Positions 31,831-42,434 of a DNA stretch of 64,000 bases are shown here, piece by piece. The DNA comes from Sphingobacteriaceae bacterium. Lineage in GTDB: Bacteria > Bacteroidota > Bacteroidia > B-17B0 > Aurantibacillaceae. A program made the position numbers and the translations under genes. The stretch lies in assembly GCA_947480015.1 (NCBI GenBank), contig CANKBS010000020.1, positions 1 to 64,000 of the forward strand. The letters run 5' to 3'. Every line of letters begins with the position of its first letter. The first letter of the stretch is position 1. The notes under the pieces are model-generated. The model had not been told where the DNA came from, searched no databases, and worked only from the letters and a program-made list of their open reading frames with translations.

Positions 31831-32739
31831 TTGGTACTTGGTATGTTCAAAGGACTTAACAAACATTTTTTATTACTGCATTTAATTGTTTTTATATGGG
31901 GATTTTCGCCTATTCTGGGGCGATATATTACCGCCGATACCTGGCAACTGGTATGGTTTCGGATTCTCATAACCGTTGTGGTGATGTTTACATATTTGAA
32001 ATTTACTAAACACGATTTTAGGATCTCGCGCAAACATTTTTGGCAACTTACCGGCATTGGCATCATTATTATGCTGCACTGGCTTGCTTTTTATGGAGCC
32101 ATCAAAGTTTCTAATGTGAGTGTTACCATGGTGGCTTTTAGCACCGGCACCTTATTCAGTTCTATAATAGAACCTGTTTTTTTCAGACGCAAAGTGCGCA
32201 TGTATGAAATAATAATTGGACTTATTATCATAGCCGCCATAGCATTAATTTTTTCTATCGAAGCGCAATACTGGCTTGGAATAGTTTTAGGAATAGTTGC
32301 TGCATTCACCTCTTCTGTATTCGGGGTGTTAAATGGAATTATGGCACATAAAATGCGTTCGGGTATAATTAGCTTTTATGAATTGAGTGCGGCCCTTGTG
32401 GGATTAACGATATACATTCTTTGTCTCGGAAAATTTGAGGTGACGTTTTTTGTTTTGGATCAAGCCTCTGTGATAGGATTACTTCTCCTAAGTTTAGTAT
32501 GCACGGTTTTCCCATTCATCACATCAGTTAACCTAGCCAAATTTATCAGTCCTTACACCATTGTGCTTACGGTTAATCTTGAAACTGTTTATGGCATTAT
32601 TTGGGCCATTTTATTTTTTAAAGAAAACAATGAAGTGCAGCCTTCTTTCTACTTAGGGGTGGTCATTATTCTACTGGCCATTTTTTTAAATTCCTACCTT
32701 AAAAAAATCAGCGATAAAAAATCAATACAGATTTCCTAA
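31831..32739 (+). CDS. EamA/DMT family transporter
   Basis: About 10 hydrophobic segments, two EamA-like halves. Confidence 0.87.
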   Translation: MVLGMFKGLNKHFLLLHLIVFIWGFSPILGRYITADTWQLVWFRILITVVVMFTYLKFTKHDFRISRKHFWQLTGIGIIIMLHWLAFYGAIKVSNVSVTMVAFSTGTLFSSIIEPVFFRRKVRMYEIIIGLIIIAAIALIFSIEAQYWLGIVLGIVAAFTSSVFGVLNGIMAHKMRSGIISFYELSAALVGLTIYILCLGKFEVTFFVLDQASVIGLLLLSLVCTVFPFITSVNLAKFISPYTIVLTVNLETVYGIIWAILFFKENNEVQPSFYLGVVIILLAIFLNSYLKKISDKKSIQIS

Positions 32740-32741
32740 AT

Positions 32742-33707
32742 TTGACTGTGCAAAAGATTCTCATCATTCGATTTAGTTCCATAGGCGACATTGTTTTAAC
32801 CAGTCCGGTTATACGCTGTTTAAAAGAGCAATTGCCTGATGCGCAAATTCACTATGTAACCAAAGAATTATTTAAACCGGTATTGGAACACAATCCTTAT
32901 GTTTATAAAATTCACACCTTTAAAAAAGATGTTTCGGAGATTTATGAGGAATTATTAAAGGAGCAATTTACTTTAGTCATCGATTTGCATAAAAATCTAA
33001 GAAGCTTACGATTAAAACAAAAATTAAAGCTGCCTTCTTATGCGTTTAATAAACTTAACCTTCAAAAATTTGTGGCAGTTAATTTTAAAATGCTAAACCG
33101 TTTGCCTCAGCAACACATTGTTGACAGATACTTAGAGGCTGTGACAAGGCTTGCTATCAGAAACGATGGCAAAGGCTTGGATTATTTTATTGGTGAAAAT
33201 GATAAGGTGAATAGGTCTGAAATTCCCGCCGGAAAATTTATAGCACTTGTTGTTGGAGGTTCGTACTATACCAAACAAATTCCGCACACAAAATTGCAAG
33301 CGATTTGTGAATTGGCTCAATTGCCAATTGTTTTAATGGGCGGCAAAGAGGATGCCGTTATCGCAAAAAAATTACAAGATCAATTCCCCGGCCTTATAAA
33401 TGCCTGTGGTAAGTATTCCATTAATCAAAGTGCTTCTATCATTAGTCAGGCTGAATGGGTGATTACTTCCGACACAGGACTCATGCACATAGCCTCGGCC
33501 TTTCATAAAAAAATAATTTCTGTGTGGGGAAATACCATTCCTGAGTTTGGCATGGGGCCTTATTTATCCGCCGCCGGTAGCAGAATAGTAGAAGTAAAAA
33601 ATTTACCTTGTCGCCCTTGTTCTAAATTAGGTTATCACAAATGCCCCATTGCGCATTTTTATTGCATGAATCAAAATGATTTTTCTTTTGTGAGTGAATT
33701 AAAGTAA
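32742..33707 (+). CDS. Glycosyltransferase family 9 (heptosyltransferase-like)
   Basis: KILIIRFSSIGDIVLTSPVIRCLKEQLP; VVGGSYYTKQIP; ITSDTGLMHIASAF; non-ATG start (TTG 32742 or GTG 32748). Confidence 0.9.
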   Translation: MTVQKILIIRFSSIGDIVLTSPVIRCLKEQLPDAQIHYVTKELFKPVLEHNPYVYKIHTFKKDVSEIYEELLKEQFTLVIDLHKNLRSLRLKQKLKLPSYAFNKLNLQKFVAVNFKMLNRLPQQHIVDRYLEAVTRLAIRNDGKGLDYFIGENDKVNRSEIPAGKFIALVVGGSYYTKQIPHTKLQAICELAQLPIVLMGGKEDAVIAKKLQDQFPGLINACGKYSINQSASIISQAEWVITSDTGLMHIASAFHKKIISVWGNTIPEFGMGPYLSAAGSRIVEVKNLPCRPCSKLGYHKCPIAHFYCMNQNDFSFVSELK

Positions 33708-33725
33708 TCGAATTATTCTGTCGAC

Positions 33726-36700
33726 TTATTCTACCAGCAATTTTTTTCTGAAGATTTGATCTTGATTTTTGATCTCGATCACATACACCCCTGATGCGAA
33801 CTCAGACAGATCAATCGAAGTAAGAGATCCAATGTTTTTATTGTTGATGATGATCTGTCCTAAATTATTATACATATTCAATTGCAAATCATTTCCCCTG
33901 CATTTTATGCGGATACTATTTTTAGCAGGATTAGGATAAATTTCGAATCCATCATTAGTTGTCATATCAGCAATTCCGGTATTCACACCAACACATGAAC
34001 TTGTTGAGGTGAGACAGCCATTAGCATCTTGAATGGTAAGCGTATAACAACCCGGTAGCAGATTAGAAGCGGTACTGCCATTGCCGCCGCTTGGTAACCA
34101 GCTATAGGTAAATGGCGCAGTTCCTCCCGCCGTGTTTAATTGAATGAAGCCGTCGTTACAAGAACTGCAATTGGCATTGGTAATTGATAAAACCGGCACC
34201 AGATTATTTATTGGAGCAGTGATACTGAATGTTACATTAGAACTGCAACCGGTATTATCGGTAGTTTTTAAGGTGTAGTTTCCTGCGCATAAATTCACAC
34301 AAGGTAAACTGTTACACGATGCCCCGGTTAAAACATAACTATATGGTGCAGCACCTCCCGAACTGGCAGCATTTGCCATGCCCGAACAAGCATTGGTACA
34401 ATTGGCATTGCTGGTGCTGATAACCGATAAGGGATTATTAATAATAACACTCAGGGTTTTTACAGTGCTGCATCCGATGCCGAAACCTGTTACGGTATAT
34501 ACCGTGGTAACGGGTGGGTTAACCAGTACACTTTGACTACCAGCTCCGGTACTCCAGGAATAACTAATGGCACCATTTACGCTAAGGGTTGCGGTTCCAC
34601 CAACACAAATGTATTGATCAAGGGCTACCAAGGTAGGTGAAGGACTAACCAAAACGCTAACTATTTTTGTTGCCACACATCCCGCTGATGATCCGTTTAC
34701 GGTATAATTTATTGTACTAATGGGTGATACAACTAAACTACTACCGGACGCTCCGGTATTCCAGGTGTAGGTGCTTGCTCCCGATGCCTGCAAGGTGGCA
34801 GCATAACCGGCACATATGCTGGCATTGCCGGCCGAAATAGTCGGCAATGAAGAAACCGTTATGGTTCGCGTAACAGAACTGGTGGAGGTTCCATTGCTAC
34901 CCATTAAATTTAAGGTATAAGTTCCCGGTGCCGAATAAGTCACGCTTGGATTGGTGGCGTTTGAAATCGCCGGTGTAGCTCCCTGAAAATTCCAAGTATA
35001 TGAACCGGCACTTGCACTGCTGTTAGTAAAGCTTAGACTTGGATTAGTGATACAAATAGAAGAAGCATAAGTGGTACTTAACGTTGGGGTAGGGAAAACC
35101 AAATTAATATTATCCAAATAAATAGGCTGACCATAATGGCCACGATTAATAAAACTAAACATCACATTGTTTTGTCCTGCTGTGAGCAACGAAATGGCAA
35201 TGGTATCGCGTCGCCACTGGGTTGAGCTCGGACTATAAAAACTTCCCGCATCGGGTGCTGTGGCTAATTGTGTTCCACCCTTTAAATAAATACTGGTCCA
35301 AGTGGTTCCACAATTGGTTGATACTTTCACTTCCAAACTATCCGAAAACACAGCATCGTAACGGGCATAAGCCACATCAAACCGTAACCGCGCGGTGGCT
35401 ACATTGGCAAAACTAAATTTGGGTGAGCGCATCTCGTCGCGGTCACCGGGAGCATTCAAATTAAAATTATCGAAGGTAGCACAGGCGGTACTGGTACCAA
35501 AGCCGCCAACACCAGTAGCGCGCGACCAATATAAATTATCGTTCCAAATATTATTCGGACTCCAACCACTGGGTAAAAACTGATTGGCCTGAAAGCCTTC
35601 AAAAAAGGGCAGGGCAGAGGGCCCTGATACATTTACATAACTAAGTTTGGTTTTTGAATTGCTGCCATTGGCATTACTTACAGTGAGTGAAACGGAGTAG
35701 TTGCCTGCAGTGGCCCATGAAACGGAAGGATTGGAGGATGTTGAAGTGGCCGGGGTACCTCCTTGAAAGGTCCAGATCCAAGTTGTTGGAACATATAAAG
35801 AACTATCATAAAAAGGGATATTGGTATTTGGACAAGTGAAAATTGGAAAGGCATAAAAATTGGCAACCGGCGGTAATGCTGAATACGAAGCGGCACAGGT
35901 CATGGCAGCAAAAGCATCAATTCGTCCCGCCCCTAATTGTGAACCGGGCGCAAAACCGGCATTACCGCCTAAAGTATAAATATTTGCCGCAGTAGTTGAA
36001 ATGCAATTTAAAACATCGTTGCGTGTCATGTTTGGACTTTTAGATAACATGAGTCCTGCTAAACCCGCCACCATGGGCGTTGCCATGGAAGTGCCTGATA
36101 AACCCCCATAGGCAGGTATGCCGGTATATGGTAGGGTGCTGAATATGTTTACACCTGGCGCAGCTACATCTACCCATGTGCCATAACAACTTAAGCCCCA
36201 TGCGACATCGGAAGCGTCAACTGCCGTTACGCAATAAACGTGATTGTATGCTCCGGGATAATTGGGTGTGTTATTACCCGCATTGCCTGCCGCTGCAACA
36301 ATGATGCAACCTCGGTTCCAGGCATAATCAATGGCGTATTGTTCGGTAATTGAAGAGCCCACTTGATTGCCCCAACTACAAGAAATAATTTTTGCTTTTG
36401 CACGGGTCGCATAAATAATACCTTCGTAACCATAGGTCACATTAATCGTTGAACCACTGGCATCGGGTTCACATTGAACCGGAATTAATTTGATGTTCCA
36501 TCCAATGGAGGCAATACCTGAAGCATTATCGGTGCGAGCCCCGGCAATACCTGCACAATGCGTGCCATGAGACATTCCTAAATTAGTGGGATTAGCATTG
36601 TTATTATTATCAGCTACTGAAAAACCATTAATGTCGTCAATATAACCGTTTCCGTCATCGTCAACACCCGTTGTACCTGAGGCTTCCGCAGCATTGGTGT

Positions 36701-37229
36701 AAGTATTTGCAGTAAGATCGGCATGCGACCACATGACGGCATTATCTACAATGGCAACTGTTATGTTAGAGTTTCCATTAAAAACATTCCAAGCATTTTG
36801 TGCGTTAATTTGTGTCAAATGCACTGAGGCAGAAGAAATGGCGAAATCGTTGGGTGTGGCATCCGTTTTCATTAAGGATACTTTTTCGGCATATTCAATT
36901 CCGGGAATGGTTTTTAATTCTGCAATAATGGATTCAATTTGTTGTATTTGGGTGAATTCTAATTTTACCACATCGGGTAAATTGGCATCATCATTGGCTT
37001 GGTAAAAGGGACAAGTGGCTTTACTGATTCCGTATTTTGAAATGAGTGCCTTAACTGAAACCATTTTATTGAGAGAAATATTTTTGGGATCTTCTTTCGA
37101 AAAAGGTTTATGCGCAGCTTTAGTGAACTTTACATACACTCTCCCGTCAATATAGTTAGGATATACGTTTTGAGAAAAACTGCTAAAACTAACAGCCAGG
37201 CATAAAAATGTCAGGAAAAGATATTTCAT
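33726..37229 (-). CDS. S8 (subtilisin-like) serine peptidase with PKD and SprB-like repeats and T9SS sorting domain
   Basis: Catalytic blocks AIVDNAVMWSH, GMSHGTHCAGIAG, GLSGTSMATPMVAGLAGL; PKD-like WTFQGGTPATSTSSNPSVSWATAGNYSVSL; GGTAPFTYSWLPSG SprB-like; FEIYPNPAKNSIRI C-term. Confidence 0.93.
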   Translation of the reverse strand: MKYLFLTFLCLAVSFSSFSQNVYPNYIDGRVYVKFTKAAHKPFSKEDPKNISLNKMVSVKALISKYGISKATCPFYQANDDANLPDVVKLEFTQIQQIESIIAELKTIPGIEYAEKVSLMKTDATPNDFAISSASVHLTQINAQNAWNVFNGNSNITVAIVDNAVMWSHADLTANTYTNAAEASGTTGVDDDGNGYIDDINGFSVADNNNNANPTNLGMSHGTHCAGIAGARTDNASGIASIGWNIKLIPVQCEPDASGSTINVTYGYEGIIYATRAKAKIISCSWGNQVGSSITEQYAIDYAWNRGCIIVAAAGNAGNNTPNYPGAYNHVYCVTAVDASDVAWGLSCYGTWVDVAAPGVNIFSTLPYTGIPAYGGLSGTSMATPMVAGLAGLMLSKSPNMTRNDVLNCISTTAANIYTLGGNAGFAPGSQLGAGRIDAFAAMTCAASYSALPPVANFYAFPIFTCPNTNIPFYDSSLYVPTTWIWTFQGGTPATSTSSNPSVSWATAGNYSVSLTVSNANGSNSKTKLSYVNVSGPSALPFFEGFQANQFLPSGWSPNNIWNDNLYWSRATGVGGFGTSTACATFDNFNLNAPGDRDEMRSPKFSFANVATARLRFDVAYARYDAVFSDSLEVKVSTNCGTTWTSIYLKGGTQLATAPDAGSFYSPSSTQWRRDTIAISLLTAGQNNVMFSFINRGHYGQPIYLDNINLVFPTPTLSTTYASSICITNPSLSFTNSSASAGSYTWNFQGATPAISNATNPSVTYSAPGTYTLNLMGSNGTSTSSVTRTITVSSLPTISAGNASICAGYAATLQASGASTYTWNTGASGSSLVVSPISTINYTVNGSSAGCVATKIVSVLVSPSPTLVALDQYICVGGTATLSVNGAISYSWSTGAGSQSVLVNPPVTTVYTVTGFGIGCSTVKTLSVIINNPLSVISTSNANCTNACSGMANAASSGGAAPYSYVLTGASCNSLPCVNLCAGNYTLKTTDNTGCSSNVTFSITAPINNLVPVLSITNANCSSCNDGFIQLNTAGGTAPFTYSWLPSGGNGSTASNLLPGCYTLTIQDANGCLTSTSSCVGVNTGIADMTTNDGFEIYPNPAKNSIRIKCRGNDLQLNMYNNLGQIIINNKNIGSLTSIDLSEFASGVYVIEIKNQDQIFRKKLLVE

Positions 37230-37377
37230 TCGTTTGAAAAATTATAATTATAAATATAAGAATTTTAGGACTCTTTAACCCCTTAAAATGATGGAAAAGT
37301 ACTTATATTTATCAAATGTACAGGCTCACTGAGTGAATGAAATTGTTTTACCTGAAAATAGATTTTTGAACGGAATT

Positions 37378-38319
37378 ATGAAGCGCATTGCAGTAATAGA
37401 TTGTGGTACAAATACCTTTAACCTGATAATTATTGAATTACAGGACGATAAAAAAATTAAAAAATTATTTAACACCCGCCTCTCTGTAAAGCTTGGCGAG
37501 TCGGCCATTAACCAGGGTTTTATAGCCGAAGCACCCTTTAACCGGGGATTGGCTGCCTTGGAATCTTATAACGAATACTTAGGACAGTTTGATGTTGAAG
37601 AAGTACAGGCCTTTGCCACATCGGCTATTCGTGAAGCTAAGAATGGTAACGATTTTGTTGAGGCTGTAAAAGAACGCACGGGTATTAGTGTGGAGGTTAT
37701 TCAAGGCGATAGGGAAGCTGAACTTATTTACAAAGGCGTGCGGGAAGCTGTTAAGATGCAGGATTCAAACACCCTCATTATGGATATTGGAGGTGGTAGT
37801 ACCGAATTTATCATTGCCAATAAAAACGAATTACTGTGGAAACAAAGTTACAAAGTGGGTACAGCACGTTTGCTTGAATTATACAAACAAGCAGATCCTA
37901 TTCGCGAAGAAGATATTGCCCATATAAACCAACATTTGCAAAAAGAATTTCATTCCCTGTTTGAAGCCGTAGCTAAGTATCAACCCTCAGAACTGGTAGG
38001 TGCTTCAGGCGCCTTCGATTCGATTGTGGAAATGATCCATGGCGAATTAGGCGGCGAGGCCATTACAGCTAATAAAACAGAATACGCCATTGATTTTAAT
38101 CAGCATACAAGCATATCCACCAAAGTTATTCAATCAACGCTTGACGAACGTAAAAAAATAAAAGGTCTCATTGCCATTCGTTTTGATATGATTGTGGTTT
38201 CTTGTTTAATGGTTGATTTTGTGCTCAACAGTTTTCAACTTAATAAAATGCGGCTCTCCACCTATTCTTTAAAAGAAGGGGCTTTAGCCGAATACATCAG
38301 TAATTTAAAAGACATTTAA
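37378..38319 (+). CDS. Ppx/GppA family phosphatase (exopolyphosphatase-like)
   Basis: MKRIAVIDCGTNTFNLIIIEL; FATSAIREAKNG; IMDIGGGSTEFII; ATG at 37378 preferred over 37333. Confidence 0.9.
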   Translation: MKRIAVIDCGTNTFNLIIIELQDDKKIKKLFNTRLSVKLGESAINQGFIAEAPFNRGLAALESYNEYLGQFDVEEVQAFATSAIREAKNGNDFVEAVKERTGISVEVIQGDREAELIYKGVREAVKMQDSNTLIMDIGGGSTEFIIANKNELLWKQSYKVGTARLLELYKQADPIREEDIAHINQHLQKEFHSLFEAVAKYQPSELVGASGAFDSIVEMIHGELGGEAITANKTEYAIDFNQHTSISTKVIQSTLDERKKIKGLIAIRFDMIVVSCLMVDFVLNSFQLNKMRLSTYSLKEGALAEYISNLKDI

Positions 38320-39471
38320 ATGGCAAAAATATTAGTGATTGATGATGAAAATGCTATTCGCCGTTCTATCAAAGAAATTTTGGAGTTTGAAAAACACAGT
38401 GTTGAGGAAGCAGAAGATGGACTAACAGCACTGAGTATGGCCTTAAAAAATAATTACGACATTATTTTAAGTGACATTAAAATGCCAAAATTAGATGGCA
38501 CCGAATTATTACAAAAACTCATCGAAGCTAATTGTCCGAGTACCATTATTATGATGAGTGGTCACGGTACCATCGAAACCGCTGTGGATGCTGTTAAAAA
38601 AGGTGCTTACGATTATTTGGCTAAGCCCATCGATTTAAACCGGCTTTTGGTTTCGGTGCGCAATGCGCTTGAAAAAGGAGAGTTAGTTACTGAGACGAAA
38701 GTGCTCAAAAAGAAGATCACCAAAAGTGTGGACATGATTGGTAACTCACAAGCCATACAGGATATTAAAGACATTATTGAAAAAGTTGCCCCTACCGATG
38801 CCAAGGTTTTAATTACCGGAAGCAACGGAAGCGGTAAAGAATTGGTCGCAAAATGGCTGCATGAAAAAAGTAACCGGGCTTCCGGACCCTTGGTGGAAGT
38901 GAATTGCGCGGCTATTCCATCGGAATTAATAGAGAGTGAATTATTCGGACATGAAAAAGGATCTTTTACCTCGGCTGTGGCTCAGCGTAAAGGAAAATTT
39001 GAAATGGCCGAGGGTGGTACCTTGTTTTTGGATGAGATTGGCGACATGAGTTTAAGTGCTCAGGCCAAAGTATTACGGGCCTTGCAGGAAAATAAAATCA
39101 CCAGAGTAGGGGGTGATAAAGAAATAAAAGTGAATGTGCGTGTGTTGGCCGCTACCAATAAGGATCTTGAAAAGGAAATTGAAAAAGAAACATTCAGACG
39201 AGATTTGTTTCACCGTTTAAATGTTATTCCCATTCATGTGCCTTCTTTAGATGAACGCAAGGAAGACATTCCGGTTTTGGCGGAGTATTTTTTGGATCTT
39301 ATTTGTGAAGAAATGGGGATTGCCAAAAAAACCATTCAGGCAGATGCTGTTAAAGCTATGCAGGACAGGAGCTGGCAAGGTAATATCCGCGAATTCAGAA
39401 ATGTGATCGAGCGCTTAATTATTTTGGGTGGAAAAGAAATCTCGGCCGAGGATCTGAAAAAGTTTTCGTAA
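38320..39471 (+). CDS. Response regulator with sigma-54-type AAA+ domain, no C-terminal HTH visible
   Basis: Receiver ILVIDDENAIRRSIKEIL...ILSDIKMPKLDG; Walker A-like GSNGSGKELVA; GSFTSA; LFLDEIGDM; ends shortly after the sensor II region. Confidence 0.9.
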   Translation: MAKILVIDDENAIRRSIKEILEFEKHSVEEAEDGLTALSMALKNNYDIILSDIKMPKLDGTELLQKLIEANCPSTIIMMSGHGTIETAVDAVKKGAYDYLAKPIDLNRLLVSVRNALEKGELVTETKVLKKKITKSVDMIGNSQAIQDIKDIIEKVAPTDAKVLITGSNGSGKELVAKWLHEKSNRASGPLVEVNCAAIPSELIESELFGHEKGSFTSAVAQRKGKFEMAEGGTLFLDEIGDMSLSAQAKVLRALQENKITRVGGDKEIKVNVRVLAATNKDLEKEIEKETFRRDLFHRLNVIPIHVPSLDERKEDIPVLAEYFLDLICEEMGIAKKTIQADAVKAMQDRSWQGNIREFRNVIERLIILGGKEISAEDLKKFS

Positions 39472-39588
39472 AACTCTTTTTCATTTATCAATTTCCTGCT
39501 TAATGTTTAAATCTCCTTAATATCTCTTGTTGATATTATTTTTATTCCAAAGCTTAAACGGTAATTTTAGGGAGTTTTTAATGATTTA

Positions 39589-40002
39589 ATGAGAATTAAA
39601 CAATTTGAATTCGCGCGTTTAGAATATAACGAATCGACGAACATTCTAATTTACCGGGTTAAACAAGGCATTGTTGTCGACGTACACGAAATTTCTGAGA
39701 TGCTTAAGTACGTGGAAGAATTCATGGGCTATGTTCATCATTATGCCGTTATTGATTTTGGCGATAATCTTTTATCTACTACCGAAGCCCGCAAAGCCTA
39801 TGCCCTTTCATCTTATATACAAAAGTACCGCATCGCCGATGCGTTTTTAGTAAAGTCCTTAGCGGTGCGTTTAGTTGCCAATTTTTTTATTAATGTTACC
39901 AAACCCAAAATCCGCACTAAATTATTTACCAGCGAGGCCCAAGCATTGCAATGGCTTGAGAACATAGAGAAAGCCCTTCCGGCCCAACAGAAGGTTGATT
40001 AG
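39589..40002 (+). CDS. Hypothetical protein, possible STAS/SpoIIAA-like fold
   Basis: 137 aa soluble protein; fold is a guess from the pattern only. Confidence 0.6.
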   Translation: MRIKQFEFARLEYNESTNILIYRVKQGIVVDVHEISEMLKYVEEFMGYVHHYAVIDFGDNLLSTTEARKAYALSSYIQKYRIADAFLVKSLAVRLVANFFINVTKPKIRTKLFTSEAQALQWLENIEKALPAQQKVD

Positions 40003-40194
40003 TGTTTTTTTTAAGATGCTTTAGCCATTTTTAATGCTGGGGAAAATCAAAAAGGTTAACAGCAGTTGAAATGTTTATTGTGGGTTGATTATAAGTGTTA
40101 TGACATTGCTTATAGAATAGTTCGCGAAATTATTTTCGATTAAATCGTAACTTTTTTTGTAGAACATCGTAAATTCACAATAAAACAAATTAAG

Positions 40195-41442
40195 ATGAAA
40201 AAAACACACGTCGTAATGGCGATAATTTTTGCTACACTTAACCTTAAGAGTCAGATTGTTTTTAATGGATCTGTCACTAAAAGTGGTATCGGAGTACCTT
40301 CATTAACATTTACTAAAACTGTTACTGCTGGCAACAATGTTTTGCTTATCGTGGGTGTAACGGTGCAAGATAAAAACATAACTAATGTTTCATTTGCCGG
40401 AACAAATTTAACCCAATTTACCCTAGTCACCCGAAACAGTATGCGCGTGGGTTTGTATTATGGGGCTATGGGAAACTTAGCAGTTTCAGTAACTTCTAAT
40501 GTGGTTGTTACCTTGGCCGCTTCCAGCGATGCGTTTGCGGGTGCGGCAGATTATTCTGGTGTATGGCAGGCCGCTCCATTTGTAAATCCAACCGTTGCGC
40601 AAGCCAAAAATACCCAACCTTCAGTTACCTTTACAAGTGCCGTTGGCCACAAAGCCATCAGTTTATTAGGTGATATTTCTGCAACTCCAATCGCTAACGG
40701 GGCCGGACAAACTCAATATTGGACGTTTACAGGTTCACATTCCAACAGGGCTTGCGAAAAAAACGGAGCGGCCTCCATAACCATGTCTCACACTTTAAGT
40801 GCCAGTGAAGATTGGGTAATGATTGGTGGTACCATGCAGGATTATGCCGTAATAACTTTGCCGATTGAATTAATTGAATTTAATGCCGAACGAACGAGCC
40901 ATTCGGAGGTGAGTTTAAAATGGTGTACGGCATCGGAACTTAATAACGATTATTTTAGTCTTGAAAGAAGCCTGGACGGATTTGAATGGAAAGAAGTGGC
41001 AAAAATAATGGGCGCTGGAACATGCTCTGTTCAGAAAAAATACGTGTATGTCGATAAACTTGAATTCGAGGTGCTAACCAGGAGTGAAGAAGCGCAATTA
41101 ATTTATTACCGACTAACGCAGGTGGATTTTGATGGCACTATGAAAGCCTTTGATATAATATATGTTGAACCTTATGAAACTGATAAAACCGAATTGATGA
41201 TTTTTCCTAATCCCACTTCAGGTGATAAGGTGAATTTGCAGATTGAACTTAAAAATCCGATTCCAATGGCTAAGCTCCAAGTTATCTCAAGTCAAGGGCA
41301 AGTGGTTTACAGCTCCACACAAGCGCTAATAAAAGGGACTAATCATTTTCAACTTAATTACAAATTCGAAAAGGGAGTTTATTTTACCATGCTTTTTTCG
41401 GGCAATACGCTTTTAGCTTATAAAAAGTTAGTTATAAAATAG
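40195..41442 (+). CDS. T9SS type A sorting domain-containing protein
   Basis: Signal peptide; MIFPNPTSGDKVNLQIEL...LQVISSQGQVVYS...KGVYFTMLFSG. Confidence 0.87.
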   Translation: MKKTHVVMAIIFATLNLKSQIVFNGSVTKSGIGVPSLTFTKTVTAGNNVLLIVGVTVQDKNITNVSFAGTNLTQFTLVTRNSMRVGLYYGAMGNLAVSVTSNVVVTLAASSDAFAGAADYSGVWQAAPFVNPTVAQAKNTQPSVTFTSAVGHKAISLLGDISATPIANGAGQTQYWTFTGSHSNRACEKNGAASITMSHTLSASEDWVMIGGTMQDYAVITLPIELIEFNAERTSHSEVSLKWCTASELNNDYFSLERSLDGFEWKEVAKIMGAGTCSVQKKYVYVDKLEFEVLTRSEEAQLIYYRLTQVDFDGTMKAFDIIYVEPYETDKTELMIFPNPTSGDKVNLQIELKNPIPMAKLQVISSQGQVVYSSTQALIKGTNHFQLNYKFEKGVYFTMLFSGNTLLAYKKLVIK

Positions 41443-41572
41443 TATCAGTCATATAAAATGTTTTGAAAATTTTTGATGTTTGGAAGTACTAACTTGCTCT
41501 AATCCGGCCGAACATTTGGAGGAATAACACAACAAAATCTGGTTTCTTAGCGTTCTTCTGATTAGAAACGCA

Positions 41573-41641
41573 ATGAAACGCTTCATCAGTTTATTAATTA
41601 TCTTTTTAGTTTCATCTTTATCCGTTCGCGCGGATCTATGA
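41573..41641 (+). pseudogene. Possible gene remnant: signal-peptide-like start truncated in a palindrome
   Basis: MKRFISLLIIFLVSSLSVRADL*; shares TTTTTAGTTTCATCTTTAT with the start of the 41816 gene. Confidence 0.4.
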
Positions 41642-41651
41642 TCCGTGCGAA
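41625..41651. repeat. Palindrome
   Basis: TTCGCGCGGATC-TAT-GATCCGTGCGAA, 12-bp arms with one G/T wobble. Confidence 0.85.
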
Positions 41652-41815
41652 TATCCCGAGGCTGTCCGCTCTAAGTCACGACCTCATGGGTGCTGCTGCG
41701 GCTTTGCGCAGTATTCGAAATTGTAATTTTCAGGTTGTAATGATTACGATTGATTTTGTTTAATGCACATGACACAACAATTAAAGTGCCTTGACGTTCT
41801 ATGATAAGCTTAACA

Positions 41816-42400
41816 ATGAAATCCTACTTGAGTTTCCTGTCTTTGTTTTTAGTTTCATCTTTATTCTCGCAAGAAAGTAAGGACTATCTCATCAAACTAA
41901 ATCAAGATATCATTTTCCTGAAAGTAATAAAGATAGATCGCCATTTTAAAAAGGTGATGTGCGAACTAAAGGGACGAAAACTAAGCTACCCGGCAAAAGA
42001 TCTTTTAGAAATAAAAAAGGACAGCATCACTTATGAAACCGCCTTGCTGAGCTTGAAATGCCTTCGAGCGAAAAAATATGTTTTTCTTCAAAGAACCATA
42101 AAAGGAAAACTGAGTCTGTATGAAATACCGGTAAAGCGAACTCAATTTGATCTGATAACATTTGCCGGTGATTTTGTTCATTTACGTTGGGTTTACCGGG
42201 CACACGATTGGTCTAAAAGCGAACAGAACATTGTGCATTATTATAAAAAAGAAAATGAAACCCGGGATGCATTTACCAAGCAGTGGAAAGAAAAAACAAA
42301 AGACTGCAAAGCATTGCAAGATGAATTGGTACACAAGTCAAAAGTCGAAATACTTTCACCTGAAGCCATAGTAAGCTTTTATAATTCGCACGGTGACTAA
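41816..42400 (+). CDS. Hypothetical secreted protein
   Basis: MKSYLSFLSLFLVSSLFSQ signal peptide; ATG at 41816 preferred over 41801. Confidence 0.65.
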   Translation: MKSYLSFLSLFLVSSLFSQESKDYLIKLNQDIIFLKVIKIDRHFKKVMCELKGRKLSYPAKDLLEIKKDSITYETALLSLKCLRAKKYVFLQRTIKGKLSLYEIPVKRTQFDLITFAGDFVHLRWVYRAHDWSKSEQNIVHYYKKENETRDAFTKQWKEKTKDCKALQDELVHKSKVEILSPEAIVSFYNSHGD

Positions 42401-42434
42401 AATGAGTGATTTCTTCAAACGAATGCTTGCGAAA

